Source of the DNA: JAWLCA01 sp041687395
Lineage (GTDB): Bacteria; Pseudomonadota; Alphaproteobacteria; Rhodobacterales; Rhodobacteraceae
NCBI GenBank assembly: GCA_041687395.1
Contig: JAWLCA010000004.1
Span: 148,283 to 212,282, forward strand
Direction of reading: 5' to 3'
Length of the DNA stretch: 64,000 nt
Below, in pieces: positions 27,166 to 36,948 of the stretch; within the stretch, counting starts at the first letter, position 1; each line of letters begins with the position of its first letter. Made by a program: the position numbers and the translations under genes. The notes beneath the pieces were generated by a model, which saw nothing but the letters and a program-made list of their open reading frames with translations, had not been told where the DNA came from and did no database searches.

Positions 27166-28164
27166 ATGTCACTCGGATCGCAGATCGCCTGGGACGACAC
27201 CGTCCTCCCCTTCCAACTTGACCGCTCGGATATCCGCGGGCGTGTCGCCCGGCTGGATGGCGTTCTGGACGACGTGCTGTCGCGCCACGACTATCCCCCG
27301 GCGGTAGAGCAACTGGTGGCCGAGGCAGCGATGCTTACGGCGCTGATCGGCCAGACGATCAAGTTGCGGTGGAAGTTGTCGCTGCAGGTGCGCGGCAACG
27401 GGCCGGTGCGGGTGATCGCGACGGACTATTACGGACCGGCCGAAGAGGGCGGGACCGCCCGTATCCGCGCCTGGGCCGGGTTCGATGCCAAGGCGATCGA
27501 TCACCGCCCCCCGCTTGAGCAACTGGGCGAGGGCTATTTCGCGATCCTCATCGACCAGGGCCCCGGAACGACGCCGTATCAGGGGATCACCCCCCTGACA
27601 GGAGGGTCGCTTTCGTCCTGTGCGGAGGCCTATTTCGCGCAGTCCGAACAGTTGCCGACGCGGTTTTCACTGTCTTGGGGCCGATCCACCCAGCCGGGAG
27701 AGCCCGAACACTGGCGCGCAGGCGGCGTGATGCTGCAGCACATGCCCAAGGCCTCGCCCCATGCCCAGGGGGGTGGATCCGGCGAGGGCGGGCTGTTGGC
27801 CGCGACCGACATCCTGTTCGGCGAGGACGAGGAGAACTGGAGCCGTGCCAATCTGCTTCTGGACACGGTGGAGGATCTGGAACTGATCGGCCCGTCGGTG
27901 CAGCCGACCGATCTGCTCGTGCGCCTGTTCCATGAGGAACAGCCTCGTGTATTCGACGCCCAGCGCATTCGTTTTGGCTGTTCCTGCTCCGAAGACAAGG
28001 TGCGGCAAAGCCTGTCGATCTATTCAGCCAAGGACATCGCCACGATGACGACGGAGAAGGGTGATGTGACAGCCGATTGCCAGTTCTGCGGGGCCCACTA
28101 CGTGCTTGATCCCGCGACGCTGGGTTTCGAGGCGACCGAGGGGTCGGACCGTGGTGGCGATTGA
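27166..28164 (+). CDS. hslO: Redox-regulated chaperone Hsp33
   Basis: Hsp33 is a holdase activated by oxidation of a zinc centre. The 332-residue product carries the four zinc cysteines in the C-terminal part as GCSCSE (CxC) and DCQFCG (CxxC). ATG 27166 has AAGGAC seven bases upstream. Its stop lies 14 bp into the next gene, so it is likely co-transcribed with a CoA-type Nudix hydrolase and the CCA-type enzyme. Confidence 0.95.
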   Translation: MSLGSQIAWDDTVLPFQLDRSDIRGRVARLDGVLDDVLSRHDYPPAVEQLVAEAAMLTALIGQTIKLRWKLSLQVRGNGPVRVIATDYYGPAEEGGTARIRAWAGFDAKAIDHRPPLEQLGEGYFAILIDQGPGTTPYQGITPLTGGSLSSCAEAYFAQSEQLPTRFSLSWGRSTQPGEPEHWRAGGVMLQHMPKASPHAQGGGSGEGGLLAATDILFGEDEENWSRANLLLDTVEDLELIGPSVQPTDLLVRLFHEEQPRVFDAQRIRFGCSCSEDKVRQSLSIYSAKDIATMTTEKGDVTADCQFCGAHYVLDPATLGFEATEGSDRGGD

Positions 28165-28753
28165 TCCGGCAGACAGTTTCTTCGCGGCGCTGGCACGTCC
28201 GGCCAGCCCGTCGTCCGATTTTGATCTCAACCCCGCGATCCAGCTCTCGGCCGGGCGCGCTCTGCGTCCCGCCGCGGTGTTGATCGGGGTGGCAAATGGG
28301 TCTGCCGGGCCGCAACTGTATCTGACCAAGCGTTCCTCACGGCTGAAACATCACCCGGGCCAGATTGCCTTTCCCGGCGGGCGTGCCGACCCCGGCGATC
28401 CAAGTCCCGAGGCGACGGCGATCCGTGAGGCGCACGAAGAGATCGGCCTTCCCCCCGAAGCGGTCGATCTCGTCGGTTGCCTTCCGGTGCATGAGACCGT
28501 GACCGGATTTGCCGTCACGCCGGTCCTGGCCCGGATCAATCGCGACTTCGAGCCAGTGGCCGAGCCCGGCGAGGTCGAGGAAATCTTTACCGTACCGTTG
28601 GCGCATGTGCTGGAACCTGCGCATTACCGCATCGAACGCCGGCGCTGGCTGGGAGAGTGGCGGCGCTACTACAGCGTCCCCTTCGGCCCTTACTACATCT
28701 GGGGCGCGACGGCGCGCATCCTGCGGGGCTTGGCCGAGCGGATGGAGTCATGA
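28151..28753 (+). CDS. CoA pyrophosphatase-type Nudix hydrolase
   Basis: The 200-residue protein has the NuCoA signature (LTKRSSRLKHHPGQIAFPGG) directly followed by the Nudix box (GGRADPGD...REAHEEIG), the combination found in hydrolases of coenzyme A and related pyrophosphates. The GTG start at 28151 overlaps hslO by 14 bp; a second GTG follows at 28154. ATGA overlap joins it to the next gene. Confidence 0.86.
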   Translation: MVAIDPADSFFAALARPASPSSDFDLNPAIQLSAGRALRPAAVLIGVANGSAGPQLYLTKRSSRLKHHPGQIAFPGGRADPGDPSPEATAIREAHEEIGLPPEAVDLVGCLPVHETVTGFAVTPVLARINRDFEPVAEPGEVEEIFTVPLAHVLEPAHYRIERRRWLGEWRRYYSVPFGPYYIWGATARILRGLAERMES

Positions 28754-29904
28754 CCCCGCGCATCACGGACGACTGGCTGACCCGTCCCGAGACGCGCGCG
28801 GTAACCCGGGCGCTGACGGATGGGGGAAATCGCGCCCTGTTCGTCGGCGGGTGCGTCAGAAATGCGCTGATGGGGCATCCGGTCAGCGACGTGGACGTCG
28901 CCACCGACGCACGGCCTGAACGCGTCGTGGAACTGGCGGCGGCAGCGGGCTTGAAGGCTGTGCCGACCGGGATCGACCACGGCACGATCACCGTAGTGTC
29001 AGGGCACTTGCCCTATGAGGTGACGACGTTCCGCCGCGATGTCGAAACCTTCGGGCGCCACGCCACCGTGGTTTTCGGCGACAGCCTGGAAGATGACGCC
29101 GCCCGGCGCGATTTCACCATGAACGCGCTTTATGCCGATCCGGAAGGCACGGTGATCGACCCCTTGAGCGGCCTTCCCGACGTGATCGCCCGCCGCGTCC
29201 GCTTCGTTGGCGATCCGGCCGCCCGCATCGCCGAGGATTATCTGCGCATCCTTCGGTTCTTCCGTTTTCATGCCCATTACGGCAATGCGCAGGACGGATT
29301 GGACGCGGAGGGGCTTTCGGCCTGCGCCGAGGCGGCCGAGGGGATCGACGGTCTGTCGCGCGAGCGCATCGGCGCGGAGATGAGAAAGCTCCTGTCGGCG
29401 CGTGATCCGGCGCCTTCGGTGGCCGCGATGGCGTCGGCCGGGGTGCTGTCACGCGTGCTGCCAGGGGCTGATGCCAAGGCACTTGCGCCGCTTGTGCACC
29501 TCGAATCGCTCTACGAACTCGGCCCGGATTGGCGCTGTCGCCTCGCCGTTCTGGGGGGCAGCGAGCCGGCAGACCGGCTGCGCCTGTCGCGGCAGGATGC
29601 GAAACTCGTCGAAACCATAGGTGCAGCGGCCCGGGACGGGGCGGGCGCGGCCGAGCTCGCCTACCGCCACGGGAAAGAGGCCGCGACACTTGCCCTCCTC
29701 GCGCGGTCTGCCCTGACGGGAACCGCGCCGCCCGAGGGCTGGCACGCCGAAGTTGCAAGGGGCGCGCGGGCCGAATTCCCTGTGCGCGCAGCCGATCTGA
29801 TGCCCGAGCTGAATGGCCCCGCGCTGGGCAAACGGCTCTCCGAGATCGAGGCCCGGTGGATTGCATCCGGCTTCACCCTCGACCGGGCAGCGCTGTTGCG
29901 GTGA
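28750..29904 (+). CDS. CCA tRNA nucleotidyltransferase / poly(A) polymerase family protein
   Basis: The 384-residue class II nucleotidyltransferase has the catalytic head FVGGCVRNALMG and DVDVATDARPE, the RRDFTMNALY ribose-recognition segment and the head domain DYLRILRFFRFH. In alphaproteobacteria such proteins usually add the CCA end to tRNA, but poly(A) polymerase activity cannot be excluded by sequence. It overlaps the Nudix gene by four bases. Confidence 0.9.
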   Translation: MTPRITDDWLTRPETRAVTRALTDGGNRALFVGGCVRNALMGHPVSDVDVATDARPERVVELAAAAGLKAVPTGIDHGTITVVSGHLPYEVTTFRRDVETFGRHATVVFGDSLEDDAARRDFTMNALYADPEGTVIDPLSGLPDVIARRVRFVGDPAARIAEDYLRILRFFRFHAHYGNAQDGLDAEGLSACAEAAEGIDGLSRERIGAEMRKLLSARDPAPSVAAMASAGVLSRVLPGADAKALAPLVHLESLYELGPDWRCRLAVLGGSEPADRLRLSRQDAKLVETIGAAARDGAGAAELAYRHGKEAATLALLARSALTGTAPPEGWHAEVARGARAEFPVRAADLMPELNGPALGKRLSEIEARWIASGFTLDRAALLR

Positions 29905-29962
29905 TCCCCTTGCATCCATGCGGCGCCGCGACGTAACTGCGCGCGCGCCGCCGGGGGCCGAA

Positions 29963-30547
29963 ATGGTCGTTGATCCACTCTATGCCTTTGTCTTTGCCGG
30001 GCTGTTCTCGCCGGGGCCGAACGTCATCCTGATCACGACCTCAGGTGCGCGGTTCGGATTTCGGCGCACACTGCCGCATGTGGCGGGGATAGTCGTCGGG
30101 GTCTTCGTGATCGCCGCGCTGACCGGGCTGGGGATCGGGGCGATCATGGCCGAACTGCCCATTCTGAACCTGATCTTCAAGATCGCGGCGGCGACCTGGA
30201 TTCTCTGGATGGCCTGGCAGCTTTTCATGAGCACGCGCCGACCGCAGGAGCCCGACCGAGAGCGCCCCTTCACTTTTGTCGAGGCGGTGTTGTTCCAGTG
30301 GATCAACGCAAAGCTCTGGGCGGTGGCGCTGGCGGCGGCGACGGGGTTCGCAAGCACCCTGCCCCCGATGCAGGAGGCGCTGCGCCTGGGCACGGCGTTC
30401 TCCGGGCTGAACCTGTTCGTCTGCCTCTTCTGGGTGGCGGCCGGCTCTGCCCTGACGTACCTGCTGACCACCCCGCGCGCATGGAACGCCTTCACCACAT
30501 TCATGGCTGCGTTCCTTGCCCTGTCTGCGGGGATGATTTTCCTTTAG
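29963..30547 (+). CDS. LysE/RhtB-family exporter
   Basis: The 194-residue membrane protein has about six hydrophobic segments and the family start FVFAGLFSPGPNVILIT with the LysE-type SPGPN motif. Such proteins export amino acids or related small molecules; the substrate is unknown. ATG 29963 follows GGGGGCCG. It sits between the CCA-type gene and the ABC exporters with short gaps and may be transcribed with either. Confidence 0.82.
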   Translation: MVVDPLYAFVFAGLFSPGPNVILITTSGARFGFRRTLPHVAGIVVGVFVIAALTGLGIGAIMAELPILNLIFKIAAATWILWMAWQLFMSTRRPQEPDRERPFTFVEAVLFQWINAKLWAVALAAATGFASTLPPMQEALRLGTAFSGLNLFVCLFWVAAGSALTYLLTTPRAWNAFTTFMAAFLALSAGMIFL

Positions 30548-30589
30548 CGCGATCCGGGTTATATGCCCCGGGCAGACCCAGGGCGTGCA

Positions 30590-32434
30590 ATGTTCCGGCA
30601 TTTCGAGAAACTGGTCGATCCCTATACCGCGTATCAGGAGACCGACACCCCCCCGCGGCGGCTTTGGCCGTTCCTGCGGGACTATGCGCGCCCCTTTCAC
30701 AAGGTCTTCGCCGCCACAGCTGCCATGTCGGTCGTCGTGGCCACGATAGAGATCGGGCTGATCTGGTACATGGGGCGCGTGGTCGACGTTCTGTCGGGTG
30801 ACGACCCGGCCAGCGTCTGGGAGCGGCATGGCACCGAGCTGATCCTCGCGGCGCTGTTCGTCCTGGTCATCCGGCCGATCCTTCAGGGTCTGGACGTCGC
30901 GCTCTTGAATAACGCCATCCTGCCCAACTTCGGCACGCTGATCCGGTGGCGGGCGCACAAGCACGTGCTGCGCCAGTCGGTCGGGTGGTTCGAGAACGAC
31001 TTTGCCGGCCGCATCGCCAACCGGATCATGCAGACCCCGCCCGCTGCAGGCGACGCGGTGTTTCAGGTCTTTGACGCCATCACCTTCTCACTGGCCTATC
31101 TGATCGGTGCCGCGATCCTGCTGGCCGAGGCCGACCCACGGCTGGCGATCCCGCTTCTGATCTGGTTCGCGCTTTATGCGGGTCTTGTCCGCTGGACAAT
31201 CGCCCGGGTCGGGCCTGCGTCCAAGGCCAGTTCCGATGCCCGCAGCGCAGTGACGGGATGTGTCGTGGACAGTTATACCAACATCCATTCGGTCAAGCTG
31301 TTCTCGCACCACGACCGGGAACTCGACGTGGCGCGCGAGGCGATCGAGCACACGCGCCGCACCTTTGCGCGTGAGATGCGGATCTACACGATCATGGACG
31401 TGGCGCTGACGGCGCTGAACGGCTTTCTGATCGTGGCGGTCGTGGGCTGGGCGATCTGGCTCTGGTCAATCGGGCAGGCATCCGTCGGGGTGGTGGCGGC
31501 GGCGACAGCGCTGACGCTGCGGCTGAACGCGATGACGGGCTGGATCATGTGGGCGCTTTCCACCTTATTCCGCTCGCTCGGCGTGGTGGCCGAGGGGATG
31601 GAGACGATTGCACAGCCGATCACGCTGACCGATGCGGCCGACGCGAAACCGCTCGACTTCCGCAGGGGCGAGATCCGGATCGAGGGGTTGAGCCACCATT
31701 TCGGCCGGGGACATGGCGGTCTGGACAGCATCGACCTGACGATCCGGCCGGGCGAGAAGATCGGACTGGTGGGCCGGTCCGGCGCGGGCAAATCAACGCT
31801 CGTGAAATTGCTGCTGCGGTTCTACGACACCGAGGATGGGCGCATCCTCATCGACGGGCAAGACATCGCGGGTGTGACGCAGGACAGCCTGCGCGCCCGG
31901 ATTGGCATGGTGCAGCAGGACAGCAGCCTGCTGCATCGCTCGGTTCGTGACAACATCCTGTACGGCCGCCCCGACGCAACCGAGAACGAGATGTTCGCTG
32001 CGGCCAAGCGTGCCGAGGCGCACGACTTCATCCTCGATCTGACCGACCCCGAGGGGCGGCGCGGTTACGACGCCCATGTCGGTGAGCGCGGGGTGAAATT
32101 GTCGGGTGGACAACGACAGCGGATCACCATCGCGCGGGTCATCCTGAAGGACGCGCCGATCCTGATCCTGGACGAGGCCACCTCGGCGCTGGACAGCGAG
32201 GTCGAGGCCGCGATCCAGAACACCCTTTACGGCGTGATGGAGGGCAAGACCGTCATCGCCATCGCGCACCGACTGTCGACCATCGCGCATCTGGACCGGA
32301 TCGTGGTGCTGGATGACGGAAAAGTGGCCGAGGAAGGCCCGCATGAGGCGCTTCTTGCGCGGGGCGGGCTTTACGCGCGGTTCTGGGCACGTCAGTCTGG
32401 CGGCTTTCTGGGGACCGAGGAGGCGGCTGAATGA
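30590..32434 (+). CDS. ABC exporter, fused membrane and ATPase domains (first of pair)
   Basis: The 614-residue half-transporter has a six-helix membrane domain (about residues 40-330) and an ATPase domain with Walker A GRSGAGKST, Q-loop MVQQDSSLL, signature LSGGQRQRI, Walker B ILILDEATSALDSE and the switch histidine in AIAHRLST. Both catalytic residues are present, so nothing marks it as a degenerate partner. It overlaps the next, closely related exporter by ATGA. Lipid or drug export is likely by family (MsbA-like) but unproven. Confidence 0.9.
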   Translation: MFRHFEKLVDPYTAYQETDTPPRRLWPFLRDYARPFHKVFAATAAMSVVVATIEIGLIWYMGRVVDVLSGDDPASVWERHGTELILAALFVLVIRPILQGLDVALLNNAILPNFGTLIRWRAHKHVLRQSVGWFENDFAGRIANRIMQTPPAAGDAVFQVFDAITFSLAYLIGAAILLAEADPRLAIPLLIWFALYAGLVRWTIARVGPASKASSDARSAVTGCVVDSYTNIHSVKLFSHHDRELDVAREAIEHTRRTFAREMRIYTIMDVALTALNGFLIVAVVGWAIWLWSIGQASVGVVAAATALTLRLNAMTGWIMWALSTLFRSLGVVAEGMETIAQPITLTDAADAKPLDFRRGEIRIEGLSHHFGRGHGGLDSIDLTIRPGEKIGLVGRSGAGKSTLVKLLLRFYDTEDGRILIDGQDIAGVTQDSLRARIGMVQQDSSLLHRSVRDNILYGRPDATENEMFAAAKRAEAHDFILDLTDPEGRRGYDAHVGERGVKLSGGQRQRITIARVILKDAPILILDEATSALDSEVEAAIQNTLYGVMEGKTVIAIAHRLSTIAHLDRIVVLDDGKVAEEGPHEALLARGGLYARFWARQSGGFLGTEEAAE

Positions 32435-34278
32435 CCCGGCTTGCAAACTGGCTGTCGGGGCTGATCGACGCGTTCCGGCGCGCCGAAGCGCCGCCGCCGC
32501 GCAAGTTGGGCGCCTTTTTCCGTTGGTGCCTGGCCGGTGCCTGGCCGATGCTGATCGTGGCCGCCGTTGTCTCGGCCACGGCCGGGGTGATGGAGGTGAT
32601 TTCGGCCCTTATCCTGGGCTGGGTGATCGACGCGGCGCTGGCTGCGGGGCCTGCGACCTTCTTCCGTGAACATGCGATCCTTCTGGTCGGGTTCGTCATC
32701 TTCTATCTGGTGATCCGTCCGGTTTCCTTCGCGGCGTCGTCCGCGACAAACGCCATCGTGGTCGGGCCGAACGTCATGCCGCTGGTCCTCAGCCGGCTGC
32801 ACCGCTGGACGCTGGGCCAGCCGGTCACCTTCTTCGACAACGATTTCGCGGGGCGGATCGCACAGAAGCAGATGCAGGCGGCGCGCGCCGTGACCGATGT
32901 GGTGACGGAGTTGATCAACACCGTCGCCTTTGCACTGGCCTCCATCGTCGGCTCGGCCATCTTCCTGTTGGTCATCGATTGGCGCATCGCGCTGGCGCTG
33001 GCGGTCTGGCTGGTGGCTTACGTGTTCCTGATCCGCCATTTCATACCGATGGTGCGCGAGAATTCCGCGGCCCGGGCGGCGGCGCGGGCCATGGTCTCGG
33101 GTCAGGTGGTCGACACGATCACCAACATCAAGACGGTGAAGCTGTTTGCCCATGCCGCGTTCGAGGATCGAGTCGCGCTCAAGGCAATGGGCACTTTCCG
33201 CGAGCGGTCGATCGAGTTCGGCATCATCTCCACCTGGTTCCGGCTGGGGCTGATGACGCTAGCGGGCGTGCTGCCGGTGCTGCTGATCGGCGGCACGGTG
33301 GTGCTGTGGCAGCAGGGCATCGCCACTGCGGGCGACATCGCTGCGGCAGGCGCCATCTCGATGCGGATCGCGCAGATGTCGGGCTGGGTCAGCTTCACGC
33401 TGCTGTCGATCTACGGTTCCGTGGGCGAGGTCGAGGACGGAATGCGCACGCTCGCCGTTCCGCACGAACTGTCCGACGCGCCCGATGCCGTCGAACTGCC
33501 ACGCGCACAGGGCGAGATCGTGTTCGACGACGTAAGCTTTGCGTACGGCCGTCGCACCGGGGGCGTGGAGCACATCGATCTGCACATCAAGCCGGGCGAG
33601 CGGATCGGAATCGTCGGCGCCTCGGGCGCGGGGAAATCCTCGCTCGTGTCGCTGCTCCTGCGACTCTATGACGTGGAGCAGGGCCGGGTGCTGATCGACG
33701 GCCACGACATCCGGAAGGTGACGCAGGAAAGCCTGCGCCGTCAGATCGGCATGGTCACGCAGGAAACGGCGATGTTCAACCGCACTGCGCGGGACAACAT
33801 CCTGTATGGCCGCCCGGATGCCACGATGGACGAGGTGATCGCGGCGGCAAGGCGGGCCGAGGCGCATGACTTCATCCTGAACATGGTCGATCACAACGGG
33901 CGCAAGGGCTATGATGCCTTTCTGGGGGAGCGCGGGGTGAAACTGTCGGGTGGCCAGCGTCAGCGCATCGCGCTTGCCCGTACCTTCCTGAAGGACGCGC
34001 CGATCCTGGTGCTGGACGAGGCGACAAGCGCGCTGGACTCTGAAGTCGAAGCGGCGATCCAGGGGGCGCTGGATCGGGTGATGGAGGGCAAGACCGTGCT
34101 CGCCATCGCACATCGTCTTTCCACCATCGCCGCGATGGACCGGATCATCGTGATGGAAGATGGCCGGATCGTCGAACAAGGCAGCCACGACGACCTGCTG
34201 GAGCGGGGCGGGATCTACGCCCGCTACTGGAACCGGCAGTCGGGCGGCTTCATCGGCGTGCAAGAGGCGGCAGAGTGA
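32431..34278 (+). CDS. ABC exporter, fused membrane and ATPase domains (second of pair)
   Basis: The 615-residue paralogue of the preceding exporter has the same layout: membrane domain, Walker A GASGAGKSS, MVTQETAMF, LSGGQRQRI, VLDEATSALDSE and AIAHRLST. The two probably arose by duplication and, being translationally coupled, may form a heterodimer. Both ATP sites look complete, unlike many heterodimeric exporters. It overlaps the methyltransferase gene by GTGA. Confidence 0.9.
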   Translation: MTRLANWLSGLIDAFRRAEAPPPRKLGAFFRWCLAGAWPMLIVAAVVSATAGVMEVISALILGWVIDAALAAGPATFFREHAILLVGFVIFYLVIRPVSFAASSATNAIVVGPNVMPLVLSRLHRWTLGQPVTFFDNDFAGRIAQKQMQAARAVTDVVTELINTVAFALASIVGSAIFLLVIDWRIALALAVWLVAYVFLIRHFIPMVRENSAARAAARAMVSGQVVDTITNIKTVKLFAHAAFEDRVALKAMGTFRERSIEFGIISTWFRLGLMTLAGVLPVLLIGGTVVLWQQGIATAGDIAAAGAISMRIAQMSGWVSFTLLSIYGSVGEVEDGMRTLAVPHELSDAPDAVELPRAQGEIVFDDVSFAYGRRTGGVEHIDLHIKPGERIGIVGASGAGKSSLVSLLLRLYDVEQGRVLIDGHDIRKVTQESLRRQIGMVTQETAMFNRTARDNILYGRPDATMDEVIAAARRAEAHDFILNMVDHNGRKGYDAFLGERGVKLSGGQRQRIALARTFLKDAPILVLDEATSALDSEVEAAIQGALDRVMEGKTVLAIAHRLSTIAAMDRIIVMEDGRIVEQGSHDDLLERGGIYARYWNRQSGGFIGVQEAAE

Positions 34279-35504
34279 AGCTGACCGTCGCGCGGTTGGG
34301 CCATCGCGGGGACGGTGTAGCCAATGGCATCTACATCCCCGCTGTTCTGCCCGGAGAGGTTGTCGAGGGCGACGTAAGCGGCGACCGGATGACCGCGCCG
34401 CGCATCCTGACGCCCTCGGCCGACCGGGTGCGCCCACCCTGCCCCCATGCACGCGCTTGCGGCGGCTGCGCGCTGCAGCATGCGTCGGATGCGTTCGTTG
34501 CGCGATGGAAGGTCGATGTGGTGCGTCAGGCGTTGGCAGCGCAAGGGCTTACGGCAGACTTCCGGCCGATCCAGACCTCGCCCCCGCGGTCGCGTCGCCG
34601 CGCGGTTCTGGCGGGGCGGCGAACTAAATCCGCTGTGATCCTGGGATTTCATGCCCGCGCGTCGGACACGGTGGTCGCGATCCCCGACTGCCAACTTCTG
34701 CATCCCGACCTCATGGCAGCCTTGCCCGCGCTTGAGGCGATCACGGCGGCTGGTGCTTCGCGCAAGGGCGAACTGGCGCTGACCGTGACGCGGTCGGATG
34801 CGGGCCCGGATGTTTCGGTCAGCGGCGGCAAGCCGGCGGATGCGGCGCTGCGAGGCAAGCTTGCGCAACTGGTCGAGGCGCATCGCCTGGCGCGGTTGAC
34901 GTGGGACGACGAGGTCGTCGCGCTGCGCGCGCCGCCAGCCCAGATCTTCGGATCGGCACGGGTCGTGCCGCCGCCAGGTGCCTTTCTGCAGGCGACCCTG
35001 CACGGCGAAGCCGCCCTGTTGGCTGCCGTGACCGGGGCGCTGGGGCGGGCGCGCCACGTTGCCGACCTGTTCTCGGGCTGCGGCACCTTTTCCCTGCCCA
35101 TTGCAGCCCGGGCAGAGGTGCATGCGGTCGAGGGCGAGGCCACGATGCTGACGGCCCTGACTGAGGGCTGGCGGAAAACCCAAGGGCTGCACCGCGTGAC
35201 GACCGAGGCACGTGACCTGTTCCGTCGGCCCCTTCTGCCGGACGAGCTGGCGCGCTTCGATGCCGTGGTGATCGACCCGCCGCGTGCCGGGGCCGAGGCG
35301 CAGACGCGGGCGCTTGCGAACAGCACCGTCCCGGTGATAGCGGCCGTTTCGTGCAATCCGGTCACCTTCGCCCGCGATGCGCGCATCCTGTGCGACGCGG
35401 GCTATCGCCTGGATTGGGTTCAGGTGGTCGATCAATTTCGCTGGTCGGCGCATGTGGAACTTGCGGCGCTGTTCGTCAGGGGTCATATGGCCGCCGAACA
35501 CTGA
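34275..35504 (+). CDS. Iron-sulphur class I RNA uracil-C5 methyltransferase (TrmA/RlmD family)
   Basis: The 409-residue product carries a cysteine motif CPHARACGGCALQH for a [4Fe-4S] cluster as in RlmD, the SAM site DLFSGCGTFSLPIA, the DPPRAG motif and the catalytic cysteine in VSCNPVTF. By family it methylates uridine in 23S rRNA or tRNA; which position cannot be told. The GTG start overlaps the ABC gene stop by four bases. Confidence 0.9.
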   Translation: MKLTVARLGHRGDGVANGIYIPAVLPGEVVEGDVSGDRMTAPRILTPSADRVRPPCPHARACGGCALQHASDAFVARWKVDVVRQALAAQGLTADFRPIQTSPPRSRRRAVLAGRRTKSAVILGFHARASDTVVAIPDCQLLHPDLMAALPALEAITAAGASRKGELALTVTRSDAGPDVSVSGGKPADAALRGKLAQLVEAHRLARLTWDDEVVALRAPPAQIFGSARVVPPPGAFLQATLHGEAALLAAVTGALGRARHVADLFSGCGTFSLPIAARAEVHAVEGEATMLTALTEGWRKTQGLHRVTTEARDLFRRPLLPDELARFDAVVIDPPRAGAEAQTRALANSTVPVIAAVSCNPVTFARDARILCDAGYRLDWVQVVDQFRWSAHVELAALFVRGHMAAEH

Positions 35505-35521
35505 CCCCTGAAAGGACCGGC

Positions 35522-36340
35522 ATGACGCTGCGAGAGAGCATCGACCTTTGGCTGGACCGCCCGATCATCCGGAACGGGATCATCGGCGTCATCATGTTCA
35601 ACGCGGTCCTGCTGGGCATGGAAACCTCGGATCAGATCATGGCCACGTGGGGGCCGCTGATCTTCGCGCTCGACATGGCCTGCCTTGCGGTGTTCGTGGT
35701 CGAGATCGGGCTGAAGTTGTTCGCGCGGGGCCTGCCCTTCTTCAGGTCCGGGTGGAACATCTTCGATTTCGTCATTGTCGGTATCAGCCTCGTGCCCGGT
35801 GCGCAGACGATGAGTGTACTGCGTGCGCTGCGCATCCTGCGGGTGCTGCGCCTGATCACCGCCGCCCCGCGCCTGCGCCGCGTGGTCGAGGGCTTCGTGA
35901 CCGCCCTGCCCGGCATGGGTTCGGTGTTCCTGCTGATGGGGCTGATCTTCTACATCGGTGCGGTGATGGCGACGAAGCTGTTCGGCGACGCCTTCCCGCA
36001 GTGGTTCGGCGATCTGGGCAATTCAGCCTATTCGCTGTTCCAGATCATGACGCTGGAATCTTGGTCGATGGGGATCGTCCGCCCGGTCATGGAGGTCTAT
36101 CCCTACGCTTGGGCCTTCTTCGTGCCGTTCATCATGATGACCACCTTTGCGGTAGTGAACCTTCTGGTCGGCCTGATCGTGAACTCGATGCAGGACGCCC
36201 ATGCCGAGGAATCGAACGCCGCCACCGACGCATACCGCGACGAGGTTCTGGGAAAGCTGCGCCTGATAGAGGCGCGGCTTGACGCCCTGCCGGATGTCGA
36301 TGACCGCCGGGTTCCGAAGCGCGAGGCCGCCGAGCGGTAA
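35522..36340 (+). CDS. Bacterial voltage-gated sodium channel (NaChBac/NavBac family)
   Basis: The 272-residue protein is one six-helix domain that would act as a tetramer. S4 carries four arginines every third residue (R101, R104, R107, R110 in LRALRILRVLRL), the voltage sensor. The pore loop has the selectivity filter TLESWSM at 177-183, identical to that of known bacterial sodium channels such as NavMs and NavAb. After S6 a C-terminal helix (EVLGKLRLIEARLDAL) could form the tetramer coiled coil. ATG 35522 follows AAAGGA, 17 bp after the methyltransferase stop. Confidence 0.93.
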   Translation: MTLRESIDLWLDRPIIRNGIIGVIMFNAVLLGMETSDQIMATWGPLIFALDMACLAVFVVEIGLKLFARGLPFFRSGWNIFDFVIVGISLVPGAQTMSVLRALRILRVLRLITAAPRLRRVVEGFVTALPGMGSVFLLMGLIFYIGAVMATKLFGDAFPQWFGDLGNSAYSLFQIMTLESWSMGIVRPVMEVYPYAWAFFVPFIMMTTFAVVNLLVGLIVNSMQDAHAEESNAATDAYRDEVLGKLRLIEARLDALPDVDDRRVPKREAAER

Positions 36341-36453
36341 TCGCCTGATAGGGTTTCGCGCGGAAAGGTGACCGGCGCGCCGCGGGAAATGCTAGGCAAG
36401 CGGACGCAAGAAGCGGTACCGTGCTAAAAAACACGGGGCTTGGGGCAGGTCCA

Positions 36454-36948
36454 ATGAAATCGATTCGCGTCTTTCTTCTCCTTGCGTTCACTGCGCTTGT
36501 GACGGCCTGCGGGCCGTCGAAGTTCCGGACCTATGACGGTCCGGAGGTGACGCAAATCCTCGTCTTCAAGGAGGCGCGGACGATGTATCTGATGCATCAT
36601 GACGTGCCGCTCAGGAAATTCGACATCGATCTGGGCCGCGTTCCCGTCGGTCACAAGCAGTTCGAGGGTGATGGCCGCACGCCCGAGGGCGATTACATCA
36701 TCGACCGGCGCAACCCGAACAGCGAGTTTCACCTGTCTGTCGGCATTTCCTACCCCGAAGTGCACGACACGCTGGCGGCGAATGAGGCGGGCCTGAGTCC
36801 CGGTGGCGACATCTTCATCCATGGCCGCAATGGCAAGGATAGGGGTCGGCGCGACTGGACGGAAGGTTGCATCGCCGTGACCGACCGCGAGATGGAGGAC
36901 ATCTACGCGATGGTCCGCGACGGCACCTCCATCAGAATCCACCCGTAA
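36454..36948 (+). CDS. L,D-transpeptidase-family (YkuD) lipoprotein
   Basis: The 164-residue product has a lipoprotein signal MKSIRVFLLLAFTALVTAC with the lipobox VTAC (cysteine 19) and a YkuD domain with IHGRN and the catalytic GCIAVTD. By family it crosslinks peptidoglycan 3-3 or attaches proteins; its role here is inferred. GTG 36421 would add eleven residues but spoil the signal peptide. Its end overlaps the convergent CAP gene by 17 bp. Confidence 0.87.
   Translation: MKSIRVFLLLAFTALVTACGPSKFRTYDGPEVTQILVFKEARTMYLMHHDVPLRKFDIDLGRVPVGHKQFEGDGRTPEGDYIIDRRNPNSEFHLSVGISYPEVHDTLAANEAGLSPGGDIFIHGRNGKDRGRRDWTEGCIAVTDREMEDIYAMVRDGTSIRIHP

Noticed and set aside
30563..30589. Upstream ATG for the first ABC exporter
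   Set aside because: The nine extra residues have no family support and ATG 30590 has a better ribosome site.
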